64,000 bases of DNA. It comes from Mycobacterium sp. (GTDB lineage: Bacteria; Actinomycetota; Actinomycetes; Mycobacteriales; Mycobacteriaceae). This document shows positions 17,404 through 27,706 of the stretch, one piece after another. Location of the stretch: NCBI GenBank assembly GCA_025963385.1, contig JAOPUT010000077.1, positions 1 through 64,000 of the forward strand, written 5' to 3'. The number at the start of each line of letters is the position of its first letter. Position 1 is the stretch's first letter. The notes under the pieces were generated by a model that was not told the origin of the DNA, ran no database searches, and saw only the letters and a program-made list of their open reading frames with translations. The position numbers and the translations under genes are program-made.

Positions 17404-18138
17404 ATGGGGGACGCTCGCCTACCCGAGGCCGTCGACAGAACCATCTTCCACGCGGAGCTGGAACGCCTGCGGGCCAGGGAGAAGGCGCACACCAGGGAAG
17501 CCGATGCCATCGCCGCCGCCCGTCGACGCCTGCCGATGGTCGAGATCGACGCGCACCTCGAGCTGACGGGACCCGACGGACCGCTGACCCTGCTCGACGC
17601 GTTCGAGGGCCGAAGTCAGTTGGTCGCCTACTACTTCATGTGGAATCCCGGCCGCCCCGCACCCGAGCAGTGTGAAGGCTGCACGTGGTGCACCACGCAC
17701 GTCGCGGAGCTCGGCTACCTCCACTCCCGCGACGTCACCTACGCCGTGTTCTGTCAAGGCTCCTACGACGAGAGCAGGCGATACCGGGATTTCATGGGCT
17801 GGGACGTGCCGTGGTATTCGGCCGTGCCCTCCGTCGACACGTTGCTCGCCGGCCGGACGGTCGGCCTCATGCACATCGTCTGCTATCTGAGGGATGGGGA
17901 CCGCGTCTACGAGACCTACTGGACCAACTACCGAGGCGTCGAGGTGATGGACAACAGCTACGCGCTGCTCGATCTGACCGTCTACGGACGCCAGGAACCG
18001 TGGGAGGACTCGCCAGCGGGTTGGCCTCAACGGCCGCACCTCGTCGGGTCCGCTCGGATGCGGACCGATGGCCGTCCCACCGCCCAGTGGTCGCGGCTCG
18101 CCGCGGGACGCTCGGATGACCTGACGGGCCGCCGCTGA
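17404..18138 (+). CDS. DUF899 family protein (paralogue of previous gene)
   Basis: REKAHTREADAIAAARRRLPMVEIDAHLELTGPDGPLTLLDAFEGRSQLVAYYFMWNPG...FMGWDVPWYS. Confidence 0.88.
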   Translation: MGDARLPEAVDRTIFHAELERLRAREKAHTREADAIAAARRRLPMVEIDAHLELTGPDGPLTLLDAFEGRSQLVAYYFMWNPGRPAPEQCEGCTWCTTHVAELGYLHSRDVTYAVFCQGSYDESRRYRDFMGWDVPWYSAVPSVDTLLAGRTVGLMHIVCYLRDGDRVYETYWTNYRGVEVMDNSYALLDLTVYGRQEPWEDSPAGWPQRPHLVGSARMRTDGRPTAQWSRLAAGRSDDLTGRR

Positions 18139-18152
18139 CGGGAGAAGATCGG

Positions 18153-19730
18153 TTGGTGACCGAAGCCCGTCCGACGATCCCCGCCCTCCTCGAACGCAGC
18201 GTGCGCGAGTTCGGCCCGCACACCTACGTGGTCACGCCGGCCGATCGACTCACCTACGAGGAGGCGGAGCGCCGGTCGGCGCTCATCGCACGGCGGCTCC
18301 TCCGGCGGGGCGTCGGAAAGGGCTGTCGGGTCGGGCTGTACTTCACCAACGGCGTGGACTGGATCGTGTGGTGGCTCGCAGCGTCGCGGATCGGCGCGCT
18401 GGTCATCCCGCTGAGCACGTTGTACACCCCCGCCGAGATCGCCAAGGTGCTCAGACTCTCCGACGTCGGACTCCTGGTCGCCCCCCGCCGCGTGCTGGAC
18501 GTCGACGTCGCCGAGCGGTTCGAGGCGGCGCTGCCCGAGCTCGCCGGCCAGTCCGGGAACCAGCTCGCCCTGCGCGCTGCGCCGTATCTGCGGACCGTCC
18601 TGATCGTCGGTGGTTCCGACGCCGGCTGGGCGACGCGCTGGGACGACGACGCCGACGACGGTGTCCCTCGGGACGTCCTGGCGGCCGCGGAGGCCGAGGT
18701 CTCCCCCGCCGATGCCGCCATCATGGTGCACACCTCGGGGTCGACCGCGGACCCCAAGGGCGTCGTCCACACCCACGGCACCCTGGTTCGGCAGACGTCG
18801 ACGTGGCCTGCGGCCATCCGCGCGGTGGCGGGTACCGACGGGCAGGCCCGCGTCCTGTGCGCCATGCCCTTCTTCTGGATCGGCGGCCTACTCGCCACTA
18901 CGGGCGCGCTGCACGAACCGGTCACGCTGCTCGTCATGCCCCGGCTCGACGCCGGGACGGCGCTCGACCTGGTGGAGCACGAACGAGCGACCGGCATCGT
19001 GGGATGGCCGACGTTCACGCAGCGCCTACGCGACCATCCCTCCTTCGCCGACCGTGACCTGACCAGTGCGCCGATGCTGCGGGACGGGCCGCTGGACATC
19101 GCGATGACCAACGTTCCGGACGGATTCCCCGTGCACCGCACCATGTCCGAGACCGCGGGCGGCTTCGCCTTCACCGACATCGCGGTCGTGGACGAGGAGG
19201 GGAAACCCGTACCGGACGGTGCGACCGGTGAACTGCTCATCCGCGGTGTCGGGGTCATGACGGGCTACAACAAGCGGGAGCGCGCGGACACGTTCGACGA
19301 CGACGGCTGGTACCACACCGGCGATCAGGTCTACCGCAAGCAGGGCGATCCCCGGCTGTTCTACGTCGGGCGCACCACCGAGCTCATCAAGGCGGCGGGG
19401 GCGAACGTCTCACCACTGGAGGTCGAGGCCGTCATCGGCGAGATCGCAGGCGTGGCGCAGTGCGTCGTCGTCGGTCTCGACGAGCCATCCCGGGGCGAGG
19501 AGGTGTGCGCCGTCGTGGTGCCGTCGGCGGCCGGCGTCGACCTCGGAACGCTCGAAGAACGCGCTCGCGAGCAACTGTCGGCCTACAAGGTTCCGACGCG
19601 GTGGGCGGTCGTCGACCTCGATCGGATTCCGACCCTGCCCAGCGGGAAGTTCAACCGGAAGGCGCTGAGGGCGCTCGTCAGCGAAGGCGCGGTGCCGAGC
19701 CGCCCGAGCACCGGCATCGGGCGGCGGTGA
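18153..19730 (+). CDS. Class I adenylate-forming acyl-CoA synthetase
   Basis: AIMVHTSGSTADPKGVVHTHGTLV; ATGELLIRGVGVMTGY; GWYHTGDQ; LPSGKFNRKAL. Confidence 0.9.
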   Translation: MVTEARPTIPALLERSVREFGPHTYVVTPADRLTYEEAERRSALIARRLLRRGVGKGCRVGLYFTNGVDWIVWWLAASRIGALVIPLSTLYTPAEIAKVLRLSDVGLLVAPRRVLDVDVAERFEAALPELAGQSGNQLALRAAPYLRTVLIVGGSDAGWATRWDDDADDGVPRDVLAAAEAEVSPADAAIMVHTSGSTADPKGVVHTHGTLVRQTSTWPAAIRAVAGTDGQARVLCAMPFFWIGGLLATTGALHEPVTLLVMPRLDAGTALDLVEHERATGIVGWPTFTQRLRDHPSFADRDLTSAPMLRDGPLDIAMTNVPDGFPVHRTMSETAGGFAFTDIAVVDEEGKPVPDGATGELLIRGVGVMTGYNKRERADTFDDDGWYHTGDQVYRKQGDPRLFYVGRTTELIKAAGANVSPLEVEAVIGEIAGVAQCVVVGLDEPSRGEEVCAVVVPSAAGVDLGTLEERAREQLSAYKVPTRWAVVDLDRIPTLPSGKFNRKALRALVSEGAVPSRPSTGIGRR

Positions 19731-19801
19731 TCGGCCGGACGCACCGCGAGGGACCGTGGCGGGTTAAGCTGAACCGGGTCGGACGAATCGTTTGGAGCGA
19801 A

Positions 19802-20113
19802 ATGATCAACGTGAAGCGCGGGATTCTGGTCTTCGGCTGTGCCGCCGCGTTCGCTGCAGCGCCGCTGGTCGCCGCGTCGCCGGCCGCCGCGAAGGACTGC
19901 CCATACGGCACGGTGCCGACCAAGTTCGAGGGTGTCTGCGTGCAGGGCCAGGCGGGTGGTTTCGGGGCTCCCGGCGTCGTCGTGCCGCCGCAGGCGTCTG
20001 CGCCCGGCGCGGTCGTCGACCCCAACTTCAACGGCTACGGGTCGGTCAACGGCATCCCGTGCACGCCCGAGAACTACGGCAAGTGCATCGCCCTCCAGCA
20101 GAGTCAGGGCTGA
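19802..20113 (+). CDS. Small exported protein of unknown function
   Basis: MINVKRGILVFGCAAAFAAAPLVAASPAAAKDCPYG signal peptide; Cys-containing mature part. Confidence 0.7.
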   Translation: MINVKRGILVFGCAAAFAAAPLVAASPAAAKDCPYGTVPTKFEGVCVQGQAGGFGAPGVVVPPQASAPGAVVDPNFNGYGSVNGIPCTPENYGKCIALQQSQG

Positions 20114-20120
20114 GCCACCC

Positions 20121-21530
20121 TCAGTTCATCGCACCGACCGACTCGCCGACACCGTTGAGCAGATCGTTGTCACCGAAGGCGCCGCGGTAGGCCGCAGCGG
20201 GGTGCGAGTCCGGAAGTCGGTCGCCGCGCCCGAGTAGCTTCTGGCGCAGCGTGCCCGACTTGTCGGTCGAGATGAGTCCCCGCTCGCGCAGCGTCGGGAA
20301 CAGCCGGTCGGCGACCTCACGGAACGAACCGGGCACGGTCGCGTGGTAGACGTTGATGCCGTCGACGCCGGCCTCCCGCCACTCCTCGAGGCGATCCGCG
20401 ATCTCCTTGGCCGTGCCGACGACTCGGTTCGCCCCCTCCATCACCCACGCCATGTCGCGGATGGTCGGGTCGTCATTGCCGGACACCTCGGACGCCCAGC
20501 GGATGAAGCTCTTGACCCCGGTGAATTCGCCGAGCTGGCTGATCGGCGTGTCCAGCGGCAGGCTTCCGGCATCGATCCCGGCATCCCCGAGGGCATGTAG
20601 CGCGATGCCCTCCAGGTCGAGGTATCTCTTGAGTTCGTCGTTGCGCCGGACCGCGTCGGCGTGGGTGTCGCCGATGACGAATGACAGGCCCTGAGCGAAG
20701 GTGATGTCCTCGGGGTCTCGACCGTTCTCCGCCGCGAGTGCCCGCGTCTCGGTGGTCAGCTTGTACGCATCCGCCGGACTGGGGCTGCTGATGTACACGC
20801 CCTCGGCATTGCGGGCCGAGAAGAGTTGGCCCGCAGGAGAGGAACCCGCCTGGAACAGCACGGGTGAGCGCTGCGGCGACGGCGCGACGAAGTGCGGGCC
20901 CTCGACCGAGTAGCGATCTCCGGAGTGGTTGATCTTGTGGATCTTCGACGGGTCGGCGTGGATACCGCGTTCCTTGTCCTGCACTAGTCCGTCGTCGTCC
21001 CAAGAGCCCTCCCATAACTTGTAGGCAACGTCGACGTACTCGTACGCCCACCGGTAGCGCTCGTCGTGGTTGAGTGTGCCTTCGTGACCGAAGCTCCGAA
21101 ACACGTTCTCGTTGAAGCTCGTCACGATGTTCCAGCCGAGCCGGCCGTCGGTGTAGTGGTCCAGCGAGGACATCCGGCGGGCGAAGTTGAACGGGTGGTC
21201 TTGCACGATCGAACTGGTGAAGACGATACCGAGGTTCTCTGTCGCGGCCGCGAGCGCCGACGCCAACACGGACGGGTCGTTGACCGGAATCTGGATTCCG
21301 CCCTCGACGGCCTTGCGCCAGTTGCCGTTCCACGGTGCCCGCAGACCGAAGACGTCGGCGAAGAAGATGAGGTCGTACCCCGCCCTGTCGACCTCTGCGG
21401 CGACCGACGTCCAGTGCCGCAACGAGTTGAACCTGTGGTTCTGCGCATCCGGGGCTCGCCAAAGGCCATGCAGCACATGAGAAGCCGTGTTCATGACGAA
21501 TGCGCTGTAGTACAGCGGCTTCTTGCTCAA
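20121..21530 (-). CDS. LLM class FMN-dependent monooxygenase (NtaA/SnaA/DszA family)
   Basis: YDLIFFADVFGLRAPW; LDHYTDGRLGWNIVTSFNENVFRSFG; SPQRSPVLFQAGSSPAGQLFSARNAEGVYI. Confidence 0.92.
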   Translation of the reverse strand: MSKKPLYYSAFVMNTASHVLHGLWRAPDAQNHRFNSLRHWTSVAAEVDRAGYDLIFFADVFGLRAPWNGNWRKAVEGGIQIPVNDPSVLASALAAATENLGIVFTSSIVQDHPFNFARRMSSLDHYTDGRLGWNIVTSFNENVFRSFGHEGTLNHDERYRWAYEYVDVAYKLWEGSWDDDGLVQDKERGIHADPSKIHKINHSGDRYSVEGPHFVAPSPQRSPVLFQAGSSPAGQLFSARNAEGVYISSPSPADAYKLTTETRALAAENGRDPEDITFAQGLSFVIGDTHADAVRRNDELKRYLDLEGIALHALGDAGIDAGSLPLDTPISQLGEFTGVKSFIRWASEVSGNDDPTIRDMAWVMEGANRVVGTAKEIADRLEEWREAGVDGINVYHATVPGSFREVADRLFPTLRERGLISTDKSGTLRQKLLGRGDRLPDSHPAAAYRGAFGDNDLLNGVGESVGAMN

Positions 21531-22423
21531 GAGATCGGCCCCAGGGTGTTGCGGATCAGCTCGTTGTCGGTGGTCTGCAGGAACTCGGCGATCTTGGGAT
21601 CCTTGAAGGTCGCGATCAGCTTCTGGACGCTGGGATCGTCGAGGTGCTTGTCGCTGACGACCAGTCCGCCCTCACTGCCCTTGGGTGCCGGCTCGCGGGC
21701 GATGATCTGGTTCTCCCTCAAGCCCGCGGCGTACACGTCGGAGATGTGCACGACGATGACGTCGACGTCGGCGAGGCTGCGAGCCAGCTGACCGATCGGC
21801 ACCTGGACGAACTGGTAGTTCTTCGGGTTGGCCTGGATGTCCGACAGCTGCGGCAGCCCTGCGATGGTGTCCTTGCCCGGCTTCAGGGTGATCTGCTTGT
21901 CGTGGGCCAGGTCCAGCAGCGCGATCGCCTGTCCGGCCGGGTCGTCGCGCAAGGCGACCTTGGCGCCGTTGGGCACCTGGTCCCAGCTCTTGTACTTGTC
22001 CGAGTACGACGCCTGATCCCAAGTGAACGTCGGCGCCGCGAGGGTCAGCTTGAAACCGTTGGCGGCGATGGCATCGTTGAGGAACGGCTGGTGCTCGAAG
22101 AAGTTGCCCGCCACGGTGCCCGCGTCGACGGCACGGTTGATCTCGATGAGGTTGTCGATCTTCGTCGGCTCGATCGTGATGCCGTGCGCGGGAGCGACGT
22201 CGTCGGTGATGAACTTCAGCAGGTTCTCGGCGGCGATGTCGGTGCTCCACGTCGCGACCTTGAGGTTGGTGCCGAAGGGCTTGTCCTCGTTGGACAGTTT
22301 GGCGTAGGCGATGCCGCCGACGATGGCGACGACGAGAACCACGGCCCCGGCGATCCACGGCCAGCGGTTCTTCTTCTTGAGCTCGATGTCGGTGTCGCTG
22401 GGCGGGCTGATCTGTTCGGTCAC
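21527..22423 (-). CDS. MetQ/NlpA-type ABC transporter substrate-binding protein
   Basis: KVATWSTDIAAENLLKFITDDVAPAHGITIEPTKIDNLIEINRAVDAGTVAGNFFEHQPFL; GTG start; N-terminal TM segment. Confidence 0.88.
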   Translation of the reverse strand: MTEQISPPSDTDIELKKKNRWPWIAGAVVLVVAIVGGIAYAKLSNEDKPFGTNLKVATWSTDIAAENLLKFITDDVAPAHGITIEPTKIDNLIEINRAVDAGTVAGNFFEHQPFLNDAIAANGFKLTLAAPTFTWDQASYSDKYKSWDQVPNGAKVALRDDPAGQAIALLDLAHDKQITLKPGKDTIAGLPQLSDIQANPKNYQFVQVPIGQLARSLADVDVIVVHISDVYAAGLRENQIIAREPAPKGSEGGLVVSDKHLDDPSVQKLIATFKDPKIAEFLQTTDNELIRNTLGPIS

Positions 22424-22467
22424 GGTCTTCCTTGCTCGGATGGTGGGTGGAGTTGGTTGCTGAGTAG

Positions 22468-23151
22468 TCAGCGGGTGAGGGCCTTGACGAGGCGGTCGCC
22501 TGCGAACTGGACGACCTGGACGGTGATGATCAGGGTGATGACCGTGGCGATCATGCTGTTGTGGTCGAAACGGTTGTAGCCGTACGTGATTGCCAGGTTG
22601 CCGACGCCGCCCGCGCCGATCGAGCCCGCGATGGCCGAATACTCGATCATCGCGATGACGTTGACCGTGAGAGCGCCCCCGAGCGCGGGCAGCGCCTCGG
22701 ACAGCTGCACCGTCCGGATCAGCTGAACGTGGGTGCCGCCGGAGACCTGACCCATGTCCGTGACGTCGGATCGCACGTCCCGCAAGGCATTCTGGACGAG
22801 CCGGGCGAAGAACGGCACGCCCGCCACCGTCATCGGCACGATCGCCGCCGCAATGCCGATCGTGGTGCCGACGATGAACCGCGTCACGGGGATGATCGCC
22901 GTCATCAGGATCAGGAACGGCAGGGAGCGGCCGACGTTGACGATCGTGTTGAGAACCCTGAACACCCTGGGGTCGGGGAAGAGTCCGAAGTCCGACGTGT
23001 TGTGCAGGGTGATACCGACGGGCGTGCCGATGAGCAGCACCAGCACCATGGTGATGCCGACCATCGTCCAGGTCTGCCCGTAGGCCGGAAGCAGGAGTTC
23101 GGGGACCTTGGACCACGGCGTGCTGAAGTCCTCACCTGCGGCCAGGATCAT
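22468..23151 (-). CDS. MetI-type ABC transporter permease
   Basis: [18 protein letters not shown]...[63 protein letters not shown]; overlaps the ATPase stop. Confidence 0.92.
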   Translation of the reverse strand: MILAAGEDFSTPWSKVPELLLPAYGQTWTMVGITMVLVLLIGTPVGITLHNTSDFGLFPDPRVFRVLNTIVNVGRSLPFLILMTAIIPVTRFIVGTTIGIAAAIVPMTVAGVPFFARLVQNALRDVRSDVTDMGQVSGGTHVQLIRTVQLSEALPALGGALTVNVIAMIEYSAIAGSIGAGGVGNLAITYGYNRFDHNSMIATVITLIITVQVVQFAGDRLVKALTR

Positions 23152-24161
23152 GCCGCCGTCTCCGCGGACTTGGCAGGCGCGCCTGCGTCGACACGGGTGA
23201 CGTGGAGCCCGCGATCGCGAAGGTGACGTTCGAAAGCGGTTGGCGCCGAGGGTGAGATCGCGAGCACGGCACGCCCGACCGCCACCCCGCGGATGGCCTC
23301 GACGCTGGCACTGAGCACACTCACCTGCGCGCCGGAGATGCCGGGCACGGTGTGGATGGACGTGAGCCAGTCGAGCGGAACCTCGCGGGAGGCGTACGAG
23401 ACCTCCCACACCTCACCGGCTCCGTGGAACGGAACCCTGGGCCGGTCGGGCAGCAGTTCTCTCGCCAACGACGACGCGGGATCGAGGATGACGTCGGCCA
23501 CCCGCCCGCTCTCGATGATGCGGCCGCCGTCGATGCGGGCCACCGAGTCGGCGACCTCCCTGACGACCTCCATCTCGTGGGTGATCAGGATGACGGCGAG
23601 GCCGAACTCGTCGCGAAGGTGGCTGAGCAGTCCGAGGATGGCCTTGGTCGTGCTCGGATCGAGTCCCGAGGTCGCCTCGTCGGACAGCAGATATGAGGGC
23701 CCCAATGCCAGCGCGCGGGCGATCCCCACGCGCTGCTTCTGACCACCGGAGAGCTTGGCGGGCAGATCATCTCGTCGATCGGCGAGACCGACGCGGTCCA
23801 GCAGCTGCGACACGCGCTTGTCGATGGACGCGTCGGTGGCTCCGAGGTACTCCAACGGAAGGGCGACGTTCTGCGCAACGGTCCTGCGGCGCAGCAGCGG
23901 TGCGGTCTGGAAGATGACTCCGACGCTGCGACGCGCGGCCAGCAGCTCCTGACCCTCCAGCCTGGTGAAGTCCTTCCCATCGACGCGGACGGCGCCGCTG
24001 GTCGGACGCTCCAGGAAGCTGACGCATCTGGACAAGGTCGTCTTGCCAGCACCACTGGGGCCGACGACCGCCAGGATCTCGCCGTTGGCGACCGACAGCG
24101 AGATGTCGTCGAGGACGGTGCGATCTCCGAACCTCTTGGTCAAGTTCTCGATCTCGATCAT
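23148..24161 (-). CDS. MetN-type ABC transporter ATP-binding protein
   Basis: GPSGAGKTT Walker [16 protein letters not shown] signature; [13 protein letters not shown]-terminal NIL-like domain. Confidence 0.93.
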   Translation of the reverse strand: MIEIENLTKRFGDRTVLDDISLSVANGEILAVVGPSGAGKTTLSRCVSFLERPTSGAVRVDGKDFTRLEGQELLAARRSVGVIFQTAPLLRRRTVAQNVALPLEYLGATDASIDKRVSQLLDRVGLADRRDDLPAKLSGGQKQRVGIARALALGPSYLLSDEATSGLDPSTTKAILGLLSHLRDEFGLAVILITHEMEVVREVADSVARIDGGRIIESGRVADVILDPASSLARELLPDRPRVPFHGAGEVWEVSYASREVPLDWLTSIHTVPGISGAQVSVLSASVEAIRGVAVGRAVLAISPSAPTAFERHLRDRGLHVTRVDAGAPAKSAETAA

Positions 24162-24620
24162 GTGGGCTCACTTCGTCGATTCGGCGTGTGCTCGGACGTC
24201 TGCGGGCGCTCGAATCCGCGCAGCAACCGTTCATCGGACAGGGGCGGGGGTGGCGCGCCCGGGGTGGTCGCAGCGTTGCGCGGGGTCAGTCGACCCGGAC
24301 TCGGTCAACTTACGGATCTGGGGACGAGCCGCCCAGATTACGAATCGGACTGATCGGAAGTGCGCTTCGTCGCGGGCCGGAAAGGCGGCCTCTCACCCGG
24401 TGTTACCTGCACGGAGTCGGTGAGTGGTCACGTCGAGACGACGGACGCGGTCACCCGGCCGGGAATGAATAGCTAACGCTGAGGCTTGTCACAGCTGGTA
24501 CTTAACATTGCTAACGAATATGATTGGCATGTCATCGACCGGTTCGGTCAGACCCGGCCGGTGGCGGTATCTCCGACGACAGGCGGCCTGTCGTCCGATA
24601 CGAGGAAGGACGAGATCGAT

Positions 24621-24920
24621 ATGAAGGCTTCGAAGATCATCGCAGGCATGGCGATCGCAGGCGGCCTCGCCGCAGGCGCACTCGGTGTGAGCACCGGGGT
24701 GGCCAGTGCCGATCCCGGCCACGGCGCACCCGTCCCCGCGCGTTGGGGTCCCCCACCACCTCCCGGACCAGGCTGGGGCGGACCCGGCTGGGGCGGACCC
24801 GGCCCGGTCGGCTGGGGTCCCCCGCCCCCGCCGTACTACGGCGGCGGCCCGATCCCCGGTGGCTGGAACGGCGGATGGGAGCCCCAGGGCGGGATCTGCC
24901 TGGGCCCGTTCTGCGTCTAG
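24621..24920 (+). CDS. Small exported Gly/Pro-rich protein
   Basis: MKASKIIAGMAIAGGLAAGALGVSTGVASADPG signal peptide; WGPPPPPGPGWGGPGWGGPGP...GGICLGPFCV. Confidence 0.8.
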   Translation: MKASKIIAGMAIAGGLAAGALGVSTGVASADPGHGAPVPARWGPPPPPGPGWGGPGWGGPGPVGWGPPPPPYYGGGPIPGGWNGGWEPQGGICLGPFCV

Positions 24921-24934
24921 CGCGACACCGTCGA

Positions 24935-24965
24935 GGGCGGTGGTCCGGATTCCGGACCACCGCCC
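24935..24965 (+). terminator. Stem-loop terminator: GGGCGGTGGTCCGG-ATT-CCGGACCACCGCCC
   Basis: Perfect 14-bp stem with 3-nt loop directly after the stop of the Gly/Pro-rich gene. Confidence 0.85.
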
Positions 24966-25037
24966 TTGGCGTCTCTGGCGCCTCGAAGCCGCCTCGAAGC
25001 CCCTCGCACCGCCTTTGAATCGCACTGACGTAAAGCA

Positions 25038-26525
25038 GTGACTTCTCGCCGCGCCGCCGCCAGACTTCCGCCAGTGACCCGAACGATCCGCTTCAACGCG
25101 TTTGACATGAACTGCGTCGCCCACCAGTCCCCCGGCCTCTGGCGCCATCCACAGGATCGTTCCTCGCAGTACAAGGACCTCGAATACTGGACCGAGCTCG
25201 CAAAGATCCTGGAGCGCGGCAGGTTCGACGGACTGTTCATCGCCGACGTGCTCGGCACGTACGACATCTATGGGGCCAGCGATGAGGCCGCAATCAGGCA
25301 GGCCGCCCAGATCCCGGTGAACGACCCGCTTCTCCTGGTGTCCGCGATGGCGCTGGTGACCGAACACCTGGGGTTCGGCATCACTACCGGAACCGGTTTC
25401 GAGCACCCGTACCCGTTCGCGCGCCGCGTCTCCACCCTCGATCACCTCACGAAGGGCCGCGTGGGATGGAACGTGGTCACGGGTTACCTCCCTGCGGCAG
25501 CCCGCAACATGGGCCAGACCGACCAGCCCGCGCACGACGCCAGGTACGACCACGCCGACGAGTACCTCGAGGTGCTCTACAAGCTGTGGGAGGGGTCCTG
25601 GGAGGACGACGCCGTGATCCGCGACAAGGAGCGCGGCGTCTTCACCGACCCGGACAAGGTGCACCACATCGGCCACGAGGGAACGCATTTCAGCGTCCCC
25701 GGCATCCACCTGTCCGAACCCTCGCCGCAGCGCACGCCGGTCATCTTCCAGGCGGGCGCCTCGCCACGCGGCGTGAGGTTCGCCGCCGAGAACGCCGAGG
25801 CGATCTTCACCGCGGCACCGACCAAGGCGATCCTCCGCGAGACGGTCGACACCATTCGGCGCGAGCTCGAGCTGGCCGGACGAGATCCCTACGCGGCGAA
25901 GATCTTCAACCTGACCACCGTCATCACGGCCGACACCGACGACGCGGCCCGCGCCAAGCACGCCGAGTTGCTGTCCTACGGCGATCCGGAGGGCGCGCTG
26001 GTCTTCATGTCCGGCTGGATGGGCGTCGACCTCGCCAGGTACGGGCTGGACGAACCGATCGGCAACGTCGACTCCAACGCCATTCTGTCCGCGGTGAAGG
26101 CCTTCCAGTCCGCCGATCCCGACGGCGGCGAGTGGGCCGTCGACGACATTGCGACGTGGGGCAAGATCGGCGGCATCGGCCCGCTGATCGTGGGCTCGGG
26201 CACCCACGTCGCCGACGTGCTCCAGGAATGGGTGACCGAGACCGACGTCGACGGCTTCAACCTCGCGTACGCGATCAGCCCCGGCACCTTCGTCGACTTC
26301 GTCGATCACGTGGTGCCCGTACTCACCGAGCGTGGCGCCTACCAAGCCGAGTATGCTCCAGGTTCGTTGCGCAACAAGCTGTTCGGTCGCGGTGATCGCC
26401 TTCCCGACGAACATCGTGGTGCGAGCTACCGGATCGGCGGATCCCGGTCCACCGTGATCGACCGCCCGTCCACCGTGCCGTCCTCCTCATCGTCTGCCGC
26501 ATCGCAGCCGACCTCCGGCCGATAG
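25038..26525 (+). CDS. LLM class FMN-dependent monooxygenase (NtaA/DmoA family)
   Basis: FDGLFIADVLGTYDIYG; LDHLTKGRVGWNVVTGYLPAAARNMG; SPQRTPVIFQAGASPRGVRFAAENAEAIF. True start may be GTG 25074. Confidence 0.92.
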   Translation: MTSRRAAARLPPVTRTIRFNAFDMNCVAHQSPGLWRHPQDRSSQYKDLEYWTELAKILERGRFDGLFIADVLGTYDIYGASDEAAIRQAAQIPVNDPLLLVSAMALVTEHLGFGITTGTGFEHPYPFARRVSTLDHLTKGRVGWNVVTGYLPAAARNMGQTDQPAHDARYDHADEYLEVLYKLWEGSWEDDAVIRDKERGVFTDPDKVHHIGHEGTHFSVPGIHLSEPSPQRTPVIFQAGASPRGVRFAAENAEAIFTAAPTKAILRETVDTIRRELELAGRDPYAAKIFNLTTVITADTDDAARAKHAELLSYGDPEGALVFMSGWMGVDLARYGLDEPIGNVDSNAILSAVKAFQSADPDGGEWAVDDIATWGKIGGIGPLIVGSGTHVADVLQEWVTETDVDGFNLAYAISPGTFVDFVDHVVPVLTERGAYQAEYAPGSLRNKLFGRGDRLPDEHRGASYRIGGSRSTVIDRPSTVPSSSSSAASQPTSGR

Positions 26526-26536
26526 GATTTGATCTC

Positions 26537-27706
26537 GTGCCCGTCAAATTGCACTGGTTCCTGCCCACCTACGGCGACAGCCGTCTGATCGTCGGTGGCG
26601 GCCACGGCACGCCCGCAGGCGCCGCGCACAGCGACCGCGACGCGTCCATCGACTACCTCGCGTCGATCGTCCGCGCCGCGGAGACCTTTGGGTTCACCGG
26701 CGCCCTGATCCCCACCGGCGCGTGGTGCGAGGACGCCTTCGTCACCGCGGCACTGCTGGCACGTGAGACCACCTCACTGGCCTTCCTCGTGGCGTTCCGG
26801 CCCGGCCTCGTCAGCCCCACGCTGTCGGCCCAGATGGCCGCCACCTTCGCCAGGCACGCCCCAGGGCGCATCCTCCTCAACGTCGTCGTCGGCGGTGAGG
26901 CGCACGAGCAGAGGGCGTTCGGTGATCACCTCGACAAGGACGCCCGCTATGAGCGGTGCGACGAGTTCCTCGACGTGGTCCGCAGACTGTGGGCCGGTGA
27001 GACTGTCACCGCGAACGGCACACACATCCAGGTCGAGGAGGCGTCGCTCGCGACGCTGCCGAATCCCCTGCCGCCGTTGTACTTCGGAGGAAGCTCGAAG
27101 GCCGCGGGCCCCGTGGCCGCGCGCCATGCCGACGTCTACCTGACGTGGGGTGAGCCGCCTGCCGCGGTGCGGAAGAAGGTCGAGTGGATTCGCGCGGAGG
27201 CCGCCGAGCAGGGCCGCACCGTACGGTTCGGCATTCGCCTGCACACCATCTCGCGGGACACCGCCGACGAGGCGTGGTCGCAGGCCGACAAGCTGATCGA
27301 CGCGCTCGACGAGGAGACCGTCCGGTCCGCGCAGGCAGGACTGTCCCGCAGTCAGTCCGAGGGCCAGAAGCGCATGTTGGCGTTGCACGAGGCCAACCGC
27401 GCCAACGGTTCCTGGCACGACGCGCGCAGTCTCGAGATCGCCCCGAACCTGTGGGCGGGGGTCGGCCTGGTCCGCGGCGGGGCGGGCACCGCCCTCGTCG
27501 GCAGCCACACCGACGTGGCCGATCGGATCGCTGAATACGCCGAAATCGGAATCGACGAATTCATCTTCTCCGGCTACCCACACCTCGAGGAACTCTTCTG
27601 GTTCGGCGAGGGCGTGGTTCCCGTGCTCCGCGAGCGCGGCCTCTTCGATGCCGGGCGGGTGGACGTCGCGCCAGCGTCGATTCCCTTCGTCGGCGCCGCG
27701 CGGTGA
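26537..27706 (+). CDS. SsuD-like LLM class flavin-dependent alkanesulfonate monooxygenase
   Basis: VKLHWFLPTYGDSRLIVGGGHG; FLVAFRPGLVSPTLSAQMAATF; PLYFGGSSKAAGPVAARHADVYLTWGEPP; FIFSGYPHLEELFWFGEGVVPVL. Confidence 0.9.
   Translation: MPVKLHWFLPTYGDSRLIVGGGHGTPAGAAHSDRDASIDYLASIVRAAETFGFTGALIPTGAWCEDAFVTAALLARETTSLAFLVAFRPGLVSPTLSAQMAATFARHAPGRILLNVVVGGEAHEQRAFGDHLDKDARYERCDEFLDVVRRLWAGETVTANGTHIQVEEASLATLPNPLPPLYFGGSSKAAGPVAARHADVYLTWGEPPAAVRKKVEWIRAEAAEQGRTVRFGIRLHTISRDTADEAWSQADKLIDALDEETVRSAQAGLSRSQSEGQKRMLALHEANRANGSWHDARSLEIAPNLWAGVGLVRGGAGTALVGSHTDVADRIAEYAEIGIDEFIFSGYPHLEELFWFGEGVVPVLRERGLFDAGRVDVAPASIPFVGAAR

Noticed and set aside
24162-24480. Possible SAM-type riboswitch between metN and the plus-strand gene
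   Set aside because: GC-rich segments loosely resemble SAM-IV pieces (GCAGCAACC, GCCCGGGGTGG) but lie on the wrong strand for metN and no full core could be assembled. A covariance-model search would settle it.
24489-26414. 641-aa minus-strand ORF across the Gly/Pro-rich gene and LLM monooxygenase
   Set aside because: Antisense artefact; it spans two well-supported plus-strand genes and a terminator.
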